Source: Rhodeus uyekii (Eukaryota; Chordata; Actinopteri; Cypriniformes; Acheilognathidae). From it: 64,000 bases of DNA. Of this stretch, positions 26,626 through 38,890 are shown one piece after another. Every line of letters begins with the position of its first letter. The stretch's first letter is position 1. The notes under the pieces are model-generated. The model searched no databases, was not told the DNA's origin, and saw nothing but the letters and a program-made list of their open reading frames with translations. The position numbers and the translations under genes were made by a program. The stretch covers positions 2,886,001 to 2,950,000 of the forward strand of contig JAWRVZ010000077.1 in the NCBI GenBank assembly GCA_037043235.1, in the 5' to 3' direction.

Positions 26626-28825
26626 ATGTTTAAGAGGATGGCTGAATTTGGTCCAGATTCTGGGGGACGGGTGAAGGTAGGGGAAGCTAATGCTGTTCAT
26701 TATCATAACAGCTAATTTATGCATTCAGTAACACCATGCATTAGTGATTTGTGCTATAATGACTTAATTCTCAGGGAGTGACTATCGTGAAACCCATCGT
26801 GTTTGGAAACGTTGCACGATATTTTGGCAAGAAAAGAGAAGATGATGGTCACACTCATCAGTGGACAGTTTATGTGAAGCCTTACAGAAATGAGGTTGAC
26901 ACTCAGTTGCAGTTGTTGGCATTTCAAGTGCTGTGAGTGGTGAGCTTCACTAACAGAGTGTTATTTGTCTTTTCCCCTTTATATTCTCAGGATATGTCAG
27001 CTTATGTTAAAAAAATACAGTTCAAGCTGCACGAAAGTTATGGGAATCCTTTAAGAGGTGTGTTATTATAGTGTAATATCACTATTTTTCATGGTTTAAA
27101 TAAAATGCATGGCTGTTCAAACACTCTTTATTTGATTTCAGTGGTTACGAAGCCTCCGTATGAGATCACTGAGACTGGATGGGGAGAATTTGAGATCATC
27201 ATTAAGATCTTCTTCATCGATCCAAATGAAAGACCGGTAATTGCGTTTATATGATTTTTTTTCTCTCTCTCTATTCTAGTGCAGGGATTTTCAATAGTGA
27301 AATATTATGGATATTGAGATGGGACCCACAACCTAAAATTGAGAAGGAAGCCCCAGTAATACTGGGGGAAGATAAATGAATACTGTTTGTTTGGCAAATA
27401 TGTAGTTTCTGTAGTGTTGCATCATCTTTTTTTAAATTATAATTTTTTTACTCAGTACTGTACTGTTAGATGTGTTATTTAAAATTTTAATTGCATATAT
27501 CCATGCACATATTTAAATCAAATAAAAATTTTATTTTAATCATTTTCTTAGTAAATATTATTTTTAATTTTGATTTAAATAATTTAATAAAATAATAAAT
27601 ACTTTATTTAATCATTTAAATCAGTTTTATGTATTTAAATCTAATCAATTAATTATTTTTTGTATAATAATGTAATTAAGTTTTTTAAATTAAATAATTG
27701 AACATAATAATTAGTATTAATATATTTGCATATAGTATAAATGACAAATTATTTATTTGTTGTATTTAAATAATATTTGTATTATTTTAATTAATGTTTT
27801 ATATAAATTATTTATTTAAATCAAATTTTCTTAGTAAATTTTATAAATATTGTATTCAATTATTTAGATCAATTTTATACATTTAAATCAATCAATTATT
27901 TTTTTTAATTATAATAATTATATATAATAAATATAATAAAATAATTTGTATTAATATATTTGCATTTTATTTATTGTATTTAAATAATATTTAAATTTAT
28001 TTTAGTCAATGTATTTATTTCAATAGATTTGTATTTACTTTTATTTAAATAAAATTTTATTTACTCATTTTAATAAATCAAATCCATTTATTTTAATCAA
28101 ACTTCATTTACTTTTCTGTTCATTAGTTCATCTTTTATTATTTATTTATGAAACAATGTCTACTGTTTTTAAACACTTATCAACCCCCTATCAGATCCAT
28201 GACCTCAGCTTCAGATTAAACGAATAGAAAAGCAACGGTTTGATGTTGTGGTTCTTCTGTCTTCAGGTCACCCTGTATCATCTGCTAAAGCTGTTCCAGT
28301 CAGACTCCAGCGCCATGCCAAAGAAGACCGTTGTGTCCGAGTTCTACGACGAGATGGTGCGAATGTGACCAGAACAGCACAGCATGACATAGACTTAATA
28401 CAATCATAGCACCTAAAATCTGTGTTTTTGCAGATATTTCAAGACCCTACAGCCATGATGCAGCAGCTTCTGAACACCACCAGACAGCTGACGCTAGGAG
28501 CTTACAAACACGAGACCGAGTGTGAGTGCTTCACTTTCCCTTACAGCTGCCCTCGGAAAGGATGTGTTCAAATAATAAATCCCTGAACACACTGTAAGTC
28601 TTACAGCTCTCCTAATGAATAGAAATACAGAAGTTCAAATCATTCCATGTTGCAGTTTCAGAGCTGGAAATACGGACACGGGAAAAAGTGGAAGCGGCAA
28701 AGAAGAAGACCAGCCTGGAGATCGCAGAGCTGAAGGAGCGACTGAAAGCCTCCAGAGAAAACATCAACTTCCTGAAAGGAGAGATACGCAGACTGGAGGA
28801 AGACGACCAGATGAAAGAGCACTGA
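26626..28825 (+). CDS. yeats4: YEATS domain-containing protein 4 (GAS41)
   Basis: Seven coding exons on the plus strand: 26626-26676, 26775-26894, 26991-27057, 27142-27236, 28267-28356, 28434-28521 and 28656-28825. They total 681 nt (226 aa plus stop; human is 227). The start reads MFKRMAEFGPDSGGRVKG. The YEATS domain covers about residues 15-158. Its acyl-lysine pocket residues H71, S73, Y74 and W93 are all present in their usual contexts (KLHESYG and TGWGEFE). A Lys/Glu-rich helix at about 170-222 is the coiled coil used for dimerisation and complex binding. Known role: reader of acylated histone H3 in the SRCAP and TIP60/p400 complexes, guiding H2A.Z deposition. Introns are compact (77-134 bp) except intron 4 (1030 bp, extremely AT-rich). 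The exon 2 donor is GTTGAC, which is weak. Identification is very secure. Confidence 0.97.
27237..28266 (+). other. yeats4 intron 4, extremely AT-rich low-complexity sequence
   Basis: From about 27420 to 28150 the sequence is almost entirely A and T, in loosely recurring ATTTAAAT/TTTAAATAATT-like words. It looks like a decayed, locally duplicated low-complexity tract. No gene or intact transposon is visible. Confidence 0.8.
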
Positions 28826-28970
28826 GGACGTTGCGTTGTAGGATTTGTTGTGCTTTTGTGGGACTGATCAATTCTGGTTCAGAGTTTGACAGTATATTTC
28901 GTAGTGAAGAACTGTTGTAGTTCCAGCTGAATGTTTGGCAATACATGACCCTTGTAGACTTTTTTGTATG

Positions 28971-28976
28971 AATAAA
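28971..28976 (+). terminator. yeats4: yeats4 polyadenylation signal
   Basis: AATAAA lies 146 nt after the stop codon. A T-rich stretch precedes it, and the next recognisable feature is a SINE from about 29032. This implies a 3'UTR of about 165-180 nt. Confidence 0.75.
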
Positions 28977-29031
28977 ACTTCATAAAACCTTTTACAGAAG
29001 TCAGGCTTATTGTCCAGTCTTTGAGTATGAT

Positions 29032-29187
29032 TTACATTTATTTTCATGCATTTGGCAGACAATTTTATCCAAAGCGACTTGCATTGCATTCAAGAAACAT
29101 TGACATTCTAATCAGTTCTTGCTTTCCCTGGGAATCGAACCCATGACCTTGGCGTTGCAAGAGTCCCCCCCCCCCTCAGGAAAGCTA
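29032..29187 (-). mobile_element. tRNA-derived SINE, copy 4
   Basis: On the minus strand it shows the B box (GGTCATGGGTTCGATTCCCA) and the tail (GTCGCTTTGGATAAAATTG). Its 5' end meets a run of about 11 G on the minus strand. It lies just after the yeats4 poly(A) signal. Confidence 0.75.
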
Positions 29188-29623
29188 TATATAAAAAAAT
29201 GTTCTCAATTGCATTTAAATGGTGCTCAAAAGTTTAAAAAGCACATTGTTTCCAGCAGCTCTACAGAACATCATCCCTTAAAGCCCACAATGAACAAGTC
29301 AAAGGTGACCGTGTCAAGAAAAAAAAACTGCATCCAAAATCGCATACTTGCCTACTATATGGTAAGGAACAGTATGTCCGTGTTTACAGTACTCATAAAA
29401 TAGTAGGCATTAAAAAGAAAAAAAAACATTGGATGACCAACTTCTTCTGGTGTTGCAGCTGAAATGAATGTAATCCAGACGTACTACATTCATGTTGTCA
29501 TGATCATGTGATCCACCAGCATCAGCTGCATCGCTTCACTTGCCTTCATAAATCCTTTCCTGTGGCCTCATGGGATATTAAAGGATCTATCATATGCACA
29601 CCTCAGAATATGATAGTATCAAG

Positions 29624-29788
29624 TCTATCCTGTAGCTCAAACAATAGAGTCTGACGCTTGCAACATTAAGATCACGGGTTCGATCCCCAGGGAAAACAAG
29701 AACTGATTAGAATGTTAATGTGTTTCTTGAATGCAATGCAAGTCGCTTTGGATAAAAGCGTCTGATAAATGCAGAAATACCATCATCC
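29624..29788 (+). mobile_element. tRNA-derived SINE, copy 5 (near full length)
   Basis: This well-preserved copy runs from TCCTGTAGCTCAAACAATAG, through a B box with GGGTTCGATCCCC, to GTCGCTTTGGATAAAAGCG and TCTGATAAATGCA. The B box is close to the pol III consensus. Confidence 0.8.
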
Positions 29789-30384
29789 GGGTATCTATTG
29801 CCTACTCTTTTATGAGAACTGTGAATCCAGACATGCTCATCTTGTCACATACTCTTCCCCCTCACTATATAGTAAGGAAGTGTGCGTTTTAGGATGTAGC
29901 CACGATGTTTAAAAGGGAGGGAGGGGAGGGAAAAACTAATGATAACTGAAAACTAGAAGGCTCCAAAACTAGAAACTTCCACTAGAGGTTGCTAAAGCAC
30001 GACCATACAGCCATGGCCAGACACTTCTACAGTATTCTCAGATCTGTCCATCAAGTTAATACAATCATTTTCATTGCAAAATCGTAAGGACAAGACTCAT
30101 ATATAGGATATCAATATATCATTAAAATCATAAAAATAAATTTTCCCATTCCCTTTTTTAATGGCTGCTTTTACAAAGCTAAAACTATATATGTGAAAGG
30201 ATGGTCTATGAATCCTTTCTCATAAGTTTCCCTGTATTTTCAGAACTGACTGGTTCATATATATATATATATATATATGTAAATACACTACATACATATA
30301 TAATGACCCGGATGCAGTCTTTTTCTCTCTATCTCTCTCTCTCTCTCTCTTTCACACACACTCACTCACTCATTGAGTCTGCGC

Positions 30385-30688
30385 GAGCGCCTTCACTTTC
30401 TGCTGCTGCTCAACGAAAATATCGCATTTATTTACAGATAATTCGCAGTGAAATCGACTACTCCTTCAAACCTAGTATCGGGACAACATTTTCAAGCGTT
30501 TTCCTTCGTCCCCCTCCCCCGTTTCCGGACCGCAGGACATGGATAGATGGAAAAGTTTCCCTGTTTTTGGTGTCTGTGAGGGAGTTTGTGAAGAGATTTT
30601 ACACGTTTGACTGGAAAAACACTCATTTACGCCGCTTATCTACACAATTAAGCACTTATTAAAGTCAGCTGATGGAGATATGACTATA
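30385..30688 (+). other. frs2: frs2 5' untranslated exon 1 (candidate)
   Basis: GC-richer sequence follows a pyrimidine tract and ends in a strong donor, CTATA|GTAAGT (cut after 30688). The 5' boundary is approximate. It lies on the coding strand of frs2, upstream of a second untranslated exon and an 11.2-kb intron. It contains its own short upstream ORFs, including an ATG at about 30539 and an ATG-GAG-ATA-TGA just before the donor. Assignment to frs2 is by position and strand; no other plus-strand gene starts in between. Confidence 0.6.
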
Positions 30689-31435
30689 GTAAGTACAAGT
30701 TCACTTTATATTTGTATAAATCAAATCTGTTCTGCTGTGATTAGTTGTTAGCTGGCTACGTAATTAGCATTGTAGCTTCGCAAACTATTATATAATTCAG
30801 CCAAGACTTTTCTCCGGTCGGTGTGTTATTCCGGTGCTAAAACGGAGTTTAAAACTTGTTTTTTCCTCTGATGTAATAAAGTATGACATCGGTGTGTTCA
30901 AACATCTTTGATGTGTGTTTGTGAGTAAGTGAGTGTGTTGTGTGTGTTCTGTTAAACTGGACTTTGTCAAAACATCCTGATAAAAGCTTACAAATATGAC
31001 ATTCTTGGTTCAAATAAGCACAATAAACACTAATTCGCTATTGAAAGTTAAACTAGTGTTTGCACGTCTCCTGATAAGTGTTGATGAGCTTGTACAAAAA
31101 ACACAAAACATCTTACAAATGCATTTTAATGGGTATTTGATGGCGATTAGCTTCAGGTCTGGTGGGTTGTGGGTTGGGTTCCCAGCATACTCCACATACT
31201 TCAATTACACAGGTTAAAGTTAGATTTTGTGATTTCAGACTTTTAAATGAACCTATATACAAGCATCATTCACTGGCTTGACATTCAGAGGGTCATGAAG
31301 TGTATGATTATTAATTAATAAACCCGATCATGATCAGTGACTTTGCTTATACAGGTGTCCCTCCAGCATTTATCAGTGTTTGCATGCTTTATCACAATTT
31401 AGTGCAAGTTCTGCAACATTTCTGATGCTTTTCAG

Positions 31436-31578
31436 TGGCTTTCCAGAAGCTCAAACAGTAGAGGGTGGCGCTTGCAACCCCAGGGAAAGCAAGAACTGGT
31501 TAAAATGTCACTGTGTTTCTTGAATGTGACGCAAGTCGCTTTGGATAAGAGTTTGCTAAATGCTTGAATGGTGGAATG
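31436..31578 (+). mobile_element. tRNA-derived SINE, copy 6, B box deleted
   Basis: The A-box half (GCTCAAACAGTAGAGGGTGG) is joined directly to CCCAGGGAAAGCAAG, so the B-box core is missing. The 3' tail is retained. Confidence 0.7.
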
Positions 31579-31925
31579 TAATTAATGCACTGAATACTTA
31601 TATGGTACTCTATTATACTGATAAATAATAATACAGCTTGTATCATAACTAACATGGTGTGATTCATACCGCTCCATCAGCAGCATTGATCCTCAAGAGC
31701 TCCTCAAGGATTGTGTGTTTCCAAGAACCTCTCTCGCAGTGTGTTGTTTCTGGGAAAGCATTGATGCAGCAGTTGCGTCCTTCGCTTTTTCTGGATATCA
31801 CACAGGTTTACGTGATCACAGGATTGTCTGGTGGGTGATTTAAGAGAGAGATTTGGTAGGAATAGGTTTGCTTCGTTCCTCTATGTATCAATTGAGGACT
31901 TACTAGTTCATTTTCTAATGTATTA

Positions 31926-32212
31926 TATTTATGCATTTGACACTTTCATTACATTCTAATCAGCTCTTGCTTTCCATGGGAATCAAACCCACGACCATGG
32001 CGTTGCAAGCGCCACACTCTACAGTTTGAGATACAGAAAAGCCTGTGTACTTTTCCTGTAGCTCAAACAGTAGTGTGTGGCGCTTGCAACGCCATGCTCG
32101 TGGGTTTGATTTCCAGGGAAAACAAGAACTGGTTAAAATCTCAATGTGTTCCTTGAATGCAATGCAGGTCGCTTTGGATAAAAGCGTGTGCCAAATGCAT
32201 TAATGTAAGTGT
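31926..32212. mobile_element. Two SINE copies in inverted orientation (copies 7 and 8)
   Basis: A minus-strand copy (31926-32035) is followed within about 20 bp by a plus-strand copy (32052-32212), their 5' halves facing each other. Both have recognisable B boxes, and the second has a complete tail. A transcript crossing the pair could fold into a long hairpin. Confidence 0.75.
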
Positions 32213-33299
32213 ACTAAGTCACCACACCTGAAGTCGTGATTGGGCTTAAGTGGGTGTGACGACCAAGAGCATCGCCACCCATAGTATAAAGCTTTGGCAA
32301 AAGCCGCTAGCAACGCCTCGTGCTGATGGATGTCAAAAAGCAGGACCGCGTAAAGACATGTCAAATACACACTCCCTCAAATCTGTGTGTGCTGATGATG
32401 AGTGTGTTTCTCCTGTTTGCCCAGTGACTCAGCAGTGCTGCCTTATTGTTTTCCCGTTATTGCTTTTGACGTTTTCTCTGACGCACTTTTTGTGTCATGT
32501 ACTCTTAGCAGCGAAAGGATGCTTTCAATTTGTATTGATCTTAAGTTGGGTGTCCATTCTTTTAAGCCAGTATTCACAAATCTCAGCGACATTTTATAGT
32601 TTTTGTGGCTCTCTTGGCATGTCTTGTCATCTGCTAATCATTTTTAAGCTCTGTCTATAGCAGAAAGTTTTTTTTCTGCTCTGTGAAACGTTGAATTACG
32701 GATAATGGGGCAAAAGTTCTGAAGGCCGTCCAGTTCTTTTCAGTGGCTCGGTGAAATAGCTTTGCTGCTCTTATGAAAACACTCGGAGCAGCTCAGCACT
32801 TTTTCTTACATTCTTCAGTCATAATAGCCATGTTGGAAGAATTGAGCTGAATCATCATCAGAATCATTCAGTGACGGTATATAACTGTTCAGCGTTTATC
32901 TTTCAGTTTAAAGTTTCTTGTCTCTTTTTGTATGAGCACATAACTGAGCTCCTTTTTTTGTGCGTTAATAAGAAATAAGGCTAACTTGTCTAGAAAATGT
33001 TTGATCCTAGACGGTATTCACAGTCCGTATCAAGGGAGTTTATTTCTTCTGTAGAAAACAATATATTTTTGTGTCTGTACTATGAAAGTCAATGTGTTGT
33101 TTGGACTCCAAAGCTTTCAATATTCCCAACACTCAAATCACCTTTATGTATAAAGCATTAATATGAGGCTGTGAGCAATTATGCTATAAAACGGCTCTAG
33201 AAAGACAATAGTGTCGACATTCAGCTCAAGTCAGTCCAAAAATGTCAATTATGAAACTAATTTGATTCAGCTACCTATCCGCTCTACAGCAGACAAGTG

Positions 33300-33374
33300 T
33301 TGTCATGTTCTTCAGAAGAACAGTCATACAGTTTTGGAGAGTAAAGTATTTTTTGGTTGAACTATCCCTTTAAG
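33300..33374. mobile_element. Fragment of a TTAAAGGGATAGTT-type MITE
   Basis: It ends in GAACTATCCCTTTAAG, the same terminus as the complete element at 62382-62749. The other end is not present nearby. Confidence 0.5.
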
Positions 33375-35006
33375 AGTTTTAAAGGCTCCGATTTTTCAAG
33401 CGCAGTTGAAGAAGGAACTGATGTGGCTTCATTTCGTACAAAATCATAAGTTTGCTCTGGCTGGTAAACTCCTTTGGTCTGTGACGATTACGTTATGGGA
33501 CGTTTTGGCTTTGGGGGCTCGGCATCTTAGACGTGGAAATCTTCTATAGTTAAATTCTTCTGTTCAGTCCGTCGAGGTCAGACGTCCGTGAGTAAAACAT
33601 GAATCCACAGAATATAGAGCCGCTTTATAGTAGAAACTAAAGTTTTCATTTCAATTGAAAGAGACACTGACACTGGCTTTTCCTGCTTGCTTTTAAGCAA
33701 TCGATTGTATAAATAAACGTGAAGTGACTTTAGTGCAAACGTCCACATCGCTATGATCGGATGCTTTCTTTACTGCTGTTTTCTCACCGCTGTATGACTA
33801 TTGTATGATTGTGTTTTTGAAAGGAAAGCACACTATACATGTTCACACATTCATCGAAACACCGCTCTCAACGTTGGGATGTTTGCTAACAGTATAACAC
33901 TGCTCATGCATTTTGAACCCAAAGTGAAGAGCAGAACTTCACCGTGAGTGTAAAGACTCCCCCAGGTCAGCGGACGGCCTCTGCGTCCTCAGTAACCCAA
34001 CTGACCTGTTCTTGATTTCTGCATTTCAGATGGACTTTATCTCTCTCTCTCTCTCTCTCTCCCTCCCCCTTCTCTTGTCCTCTCTTGAGAAGGATCATGC
34101 AGTGAGGTCGACCGCTCTCTTTCTGATCTTGCGCCTCCCACACGAGCTTAAGCTTGTTTGCTATGTGAAGAGCTAATAGCCACTATTTCATGGTTTCACT
34201 GAGGCTCCTCATTTTTATCATACCCCTTTATTTGAGGCCTGAATTGGATATATTTACACTGTTTACAGGATGAATCTCACAAAAGCTCTCAATATCATGC
34301 CTTGTTAGGCCTGTCAGAATCATTGATTAATTGTCCGATTGTGATTATTCAATTTAATCGCATTTATTTGAGATTTAATCATTGTGCAGTTCAAATAGTT
34401 ACATTATATTATAAATAATTATTAGTATTAGTATAAGTAATTATTTATATTCTCACAGCACTAAAGTAAATTCTATGGGCCTATTTTTATTTTTTTTTAA
34501 ATATCATATATACGATTCCAAGTTTAAAAAAACTTACGCCGTAAGCAATTATTTATAACCATGCCCATTTTCAATAATGAGAAAGAAATTATATTTTGTA
34601 TAGACTTTTTTTGCATTGTGACATTCATTTCATGGTAGTATTCTCATATTTTCTTTACTGTGATTCATATATTAATGTTAATAACCAATTAAAAAGCTAA
34701 ACTTACAGGAAAATAATGTCCCAAACATGCAAACTCTAATTTCTTATTTCTTTCATGTGCATTTGGAGTAAAATTTGAAGTTTTGAATTGTGACCCGTAA
34801 GTGTTTTTGTAAGATTTATCTTACAATAAAGGAGATGATAACTTGCCTTAGTTATATTTAAACAAGTTTTAAATAAGAAATCAGAGTTAAGGATATAGAG
34901 TTGCACATGCACCAAGTTTATACATAGATATTGTCTTCTAGTAAAATGTCCATGTATTTCCATTTTCTTTTCACACCAGAGTTGGTATGAGTTAAAACAT
35001 AATCTC

Positions 35007-35222
35007 CTATTTTACCTCCCCCGCTCTGACACGGTGTCTCTCGTCCTCTGTGTTTCTGGTGGGAGGTAAAGTAAACTCTGGCGCTCGTTTGAAGTGTGCG
35101 AGTAGCTCAGCGTTCACCAGCTGGCCATACTGGGAGCGCTGGGTTACCGGGGTGACATAGCCGTACGAGGAAGAACTCTCTCTCTCTCGTATGCCAGGAG
35201 AGCACAATATTAGTGTACACAC
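35007..35222 (-). other. Unassigned CpG-rich minus-strand ORF, possible exon or processed fragment
   Basis: This 71-codon open frame sits in a GC-rich island inside the AT-rich frs2 intron 1. It has balanced composition; one recognisable-looking stretch is YGYVTPVTQRSQYGQLVNAE. The coding-like part ends at GGGGGAG|GTAAAA, an acceptable splice donor on the minus strand. No clear acceptor precedes it. I do not recognise the protein. It could be an exon of a nested antisense gene, a retrocopy fragment, or a chance ORF in a CpG-rich element. Confidence 0.25.
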
Positions 35223-35629
35223 TCGCTGGAGAGCTCTCTACCTCCCACCCGTCCCACACACTCATTGCAGCTGCTCTTAAACATATGGCTGATCATACTT
35301 GCAGCATAGCTGTAGCTCTGTAATTAGCCTGTTTAGTGAATACTTTTATAGCTTGTCATTTCTGCATTACTGTTCATAATGCAAATAGTCCTGTGGAGGA
35401 CTGTGACCTCAAGACACTCCAAAATCAATCATGCTATTGCTTACTAGAGCATTGCAATATCTGTATCATGTCTCCTAAACGTTACTGGAAAGAGTCGTGT
35501 TTTTAGTATGGATCAGCTGGTTACATATTTTGCATATTCAGTGTTGCATACATTTTCACCCAATATGTCCACAATGTAATCCGTCAAACTCAATGACTTC
35601 TACAAAGTGAGAGAAGAGTAGATTTTCTT

Positions 35630-35750
35630 TTTTAGATGCTTTTATCCAAAGCGGTTTGCATTGCATTCAAGAAACACATTGACGTTCTAATCAGTTCGTT
35701 TTCCCTGGGATTCAAACCCATGAAGTTAGCGTTGCAAGCTACAGGAAAGT
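35630..35750 (-). mobile_element. tRNA-derived SINE, copy 9
   Basis: A minus-strand copy with a diverged tail (AACCGCTTTGGATAAAAGC) and a B-box region (CATGGGTTTGAATCCCA). Confidence 0.7.
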
Positions 35751-36664
35751 AGATATTTTTTTTAAGTCTATGTATAATCAAGTTAAACCTGTTTGCTTCG
35801 GTCCATTAAATGTTCATCTTGAAATATAACTAACAATTTAAGTTATTAGTCTGTTTACTTCATGAACGTCCGTAAATAGACACGAGTTGACGGCGGATAT
35901 TTTTGAAATTATACTAAAAGGTCTTTTACTTGATAAAAGAAGCTTAAACTATCAATTAAGTTTATGCGCAACAGGTTTTTTAGAGGCCTTGAACATTTGC
36001 ATATCCAGTATAATGCATAGGCTTTACAGGTTAAAGGTTGATATTTCTTTTGTTATTCTAAATGAGCAATTGAATTTTTGATAGATACACTTGATAAAAT
36101 CCTTGTCAAGCCGTGATGATGATGATAACTTTTCTAAATGCCCGTCACGAGTCTCTGATCAATAGATCGTTTTTGGATTGATAGCTATAGCTCTTTCCCC
36201 CCCAGTCAGCATCATTTGATGCCTGTCTGGACTGTTTTGCTGTCAGAGTCATTAAAGTTGAAATAAATCTTTGTCCTAATGAGTGGGTGTGCCCGTGGCG
36301 CTCATTCATTGCCAGTTGGAGACGAGCTGTCTGTCATATCTATAGTCCTCCCCTGGGAATAGACGCTTTAAAGCAAGCGTGCATTTCTGTATCCTATTTT
36401 TTCCAAACCAGAAAGCCCAAGAAACCCAATGTTAAATGGTGTTTACATTCCAGTGTGGAGGGAAAGGAGTGGATCTTTTTTTGATTGAGAGTTGGGACTC
36501 CGGAGAATGTAGCTTTGTGGAAGGAGTTACTGGAGGGTCGCTGCATCGAGACGTGTTTTTTTTTCCCAGGCTTGGAATGCCGTGTTCAAAGGTGTGGGGT
36601 TAGTTCATGCTAATCCCCCACTCATGACTTTCCACCATCATTCTCACAGCGTATGTACAGTGCA

Positions 36665-36803
36665 CATCCCTGTACCTTACTAGCAACACCACAGTTTCAG
36701 AGGTTCAGTTTCCAGGGAACGCATGACCTGATAAAATGTATACCTTGAATGCAATGGAACACTTTGGATAAAAGCATCCGTCAAATACATGCATGTAAAT
36801 GTA
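36665..36803 (+). mobile_element. tRNA-derived SINE, copy 10 (degraded)
   Basis: Only parts are recognisable: CAGTTTCCAGGGAACGCATG and CACTTTGGATAAAAGCATC, ending in AAATACATGCATGTA. Confidence 0.55.
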
Positions 36804-36916
36804 ATTCAGACCTAAAGCGTTTAAATGATCCTTGCACAATTTGGGGAAATATTTTTTCACAATATTCAAAATTCTTGATTTTTTTTTTTAATCTCTAGGT
36901 TTGTTATGCTTGGATG

Positions 36917-37621
36917 TAGGGCTGCAGTTAAACTAAAGCTACAACTAATAAAAACAGTTCTGTTCATTGAAATAAAGCAGAAATAAATAGAAATAAAATA
37001 GAAATCTTAGTTAACTTAAATTTAAAGAAAATTAGAAATGTTGAATTAAAAATTTTAATAAACAAAAAAAAGCAAAAAATATTTATTATTTATATATTTA
37101 TTTATTTCTAAATATATTTATCATATATTTCTAAATATATTTATTATATATTTATTATTTTTCTTTTTTTAATTAATGTTTTATTCAACATTTCAAATTT
37201 TCTTTAAATTTAAATGAACAAATTAAAGATATAAAAATAAAAGCTAAGTAAAACCAATAACATTGATAATAATACAATAATCATATTTCTAAATAAAACT
37301 GTTTAAAATAGAAAACACATATTAATATAATAGTTAACTTTTAAATAAAATAATTTTTCGTAAGCACTCTATTTTTATTTTACATTGAACCGTGAATCTT
37401 TGATTTTGCTGATAAAACGCAGGGAGCTCTTAAATATTTTCTGATGTTGCAACAGGCGGTTTATAAGTGCTTCTCATTAAAAGTTAGGAAAGTTAATGTG
37501 GAGCAGCATTTAATGTGAACTGAGACGCTCATGTAAAATCACGCTGAAACATGCAATGCTTATACTTTTTAATAAAATCACCGCCTTTGCGAGTCATTAT
37601 TTTATTCTGATTGCAGCCCTA
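36917..37621. mobile_element. hAT-type MITE (TAGGGCTGCA termini)
   Basis: The ends TAGGGCTGCAGTTAAAC and GATTGCAGCCCTA are inverted repeats about 705 bp apart. The interior is AT-rich and contains CTGAAACATGCAATGC. That word also occurs as a relative in inverted form at about 20455 and again near 39290, so at least three copies of this family sit in the window. Confidence 0.6.
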
Positions 37622-38362
37622 GTTTAGACCCGAAACGTGCTACAAAAATACTATATAGCAACATCCTGGCAACCATTGACTGCAAAAAAACAATTGTATC
37701 GCAAGCTTTGCATGCGGAACAAGCACTAAAAACCAATAGAAAACATCTTTTCTCAGCAGAATAGCCATTTATAGCCTCAAATGTTTCTTCTGAATGCCCT
37801 TTTATTTATTCAGCAGATATAAATAGATGCAATTACGGCGGAATTTGCGAAGCTGTCGGTGTCATTGCATGGCACACATTTTAATGCTGTATTGTGGTGC
37901 TACAGTTCTGTTACCTGTCAGAGTTGTATGTTTCAATTTATGTGATGGACCGCAAGTAACAAGCAAATTGGCAAGATGTTGAACCAAATTGCATGTGATA
38001 GCTTCAAATGGCTGTTAATACGAGCTCTAAAGTGCTAGTTAAGAGCGTCTCCTGACTCATTCTTTCCAGTGCGCTGTTTATACTATTAGAATTCTTTACG
38101 AATGCAGAATAACACTTCAGTGCTCCAGTGACCCCACACCGTTCCCAGAATGCAAATCCAGTGAGTCACAGATTGGCCGGCGTATGACAAGCCTCTGCAG
38201 AACCAGCAGAGGAGGAGTGGGTGAGCCGAAGATGAAGAGAGAGAGATAGAAAGGCATTTTTGTGCATGAAAAAAATCTACCTCTGTATCCACACCCTGTG
38301 CCCCGTGGAATGCGAACATTGTGCGGGGGAGAGACACAGTGGCTTCAGTCATCGCATGGTTT

Positions 38363-38422
38363 GTAACACACACACACACACAGCCCACGAGAGTATGTGT
38401 GTGTGTGTCTGTGTGTGTTTGA
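38363..38422. repeat. Facing (CA)n and (GT)n tracts
   Basis: A CA run and a GT run are separated by about 20 bp, forming an inverted repeat able to make a hairpin. Confidence 0.8.
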
Positions 38423-38629
38423 AGGTGATGAAGTCAGAGGAGTGCAATCTTTACCTTTAAGTTTCAGTGCAAGTGTTTAACTTGTCTCGGTATGTAGAAT
38501 GCATGCCTCGTGACCTCTTGACCCTCACACCAAACTGGGGGAATGTAACTATATTTATATTCAGAATAATATTTAAATAAAAGCTATTATTATTACCACT
38601 TAATACAAATATTAAAAATGAATATATTT

Positions 38630-38890
38630 CCCTGTAAAAAATTAGTATTTAAGAAAAATAAAAATGTATTGTACAACTAATATTATTTTTGGAAATATAC
38701 TAATACTATTATAAAATATTAAAATAAAAATACTCCAGGTTTGCTGTGGTAGTTTGTAGGTTTGTCAGTAAAAAAATAGAGTATTTAAGAAAAATAATTT
38801 ATTGTACAACTAATATTATTTTTGGTAATATACTAGTACTATTATAAAATATTAAAATAAAATTACTGCTGTGGTAGTTTGTAGGTTGTC
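38630..38890. repeat. Direct duplication of an AT-rich segment
   Basis: A unit of about 130-136 bp is present twice with small differences. It contains GTATTTAAGAAAAATAA, TTGTACAACTAATATTATTT and TGCTGTGGTAGTTTGTAGG. Confidence 0.8.

Larger units (their letters stand above)
28826..30384. other. yeats4 3'UTR and yeats4-frs2 intergenic region
   Basis: After the yeats4 poly(A) signal this 1.4-kb gap holds two SINE copies in opposite orientations (29032-29187 and 29624-29788). Close to the frs2 first exon it has a (TA)n tract (30259-30278) and a CT/CA tract (30320-30375). No coding sequence was seen. Confidence 0.7.

Noticed and set aside
29624..29700. Genuine tRNA gene
   Set aside because: The A- and B-box sequence belongs to a repeated SINE family with a LINE-like tail; the cloverleaf is not intact.
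30201..30662. 153-codon plus-strand ORF over frs2 exon 1
   Set aside because: It begins in TA and CT microsatellite sequence and is in the 5'UTR; its sequence shows no protein family features.
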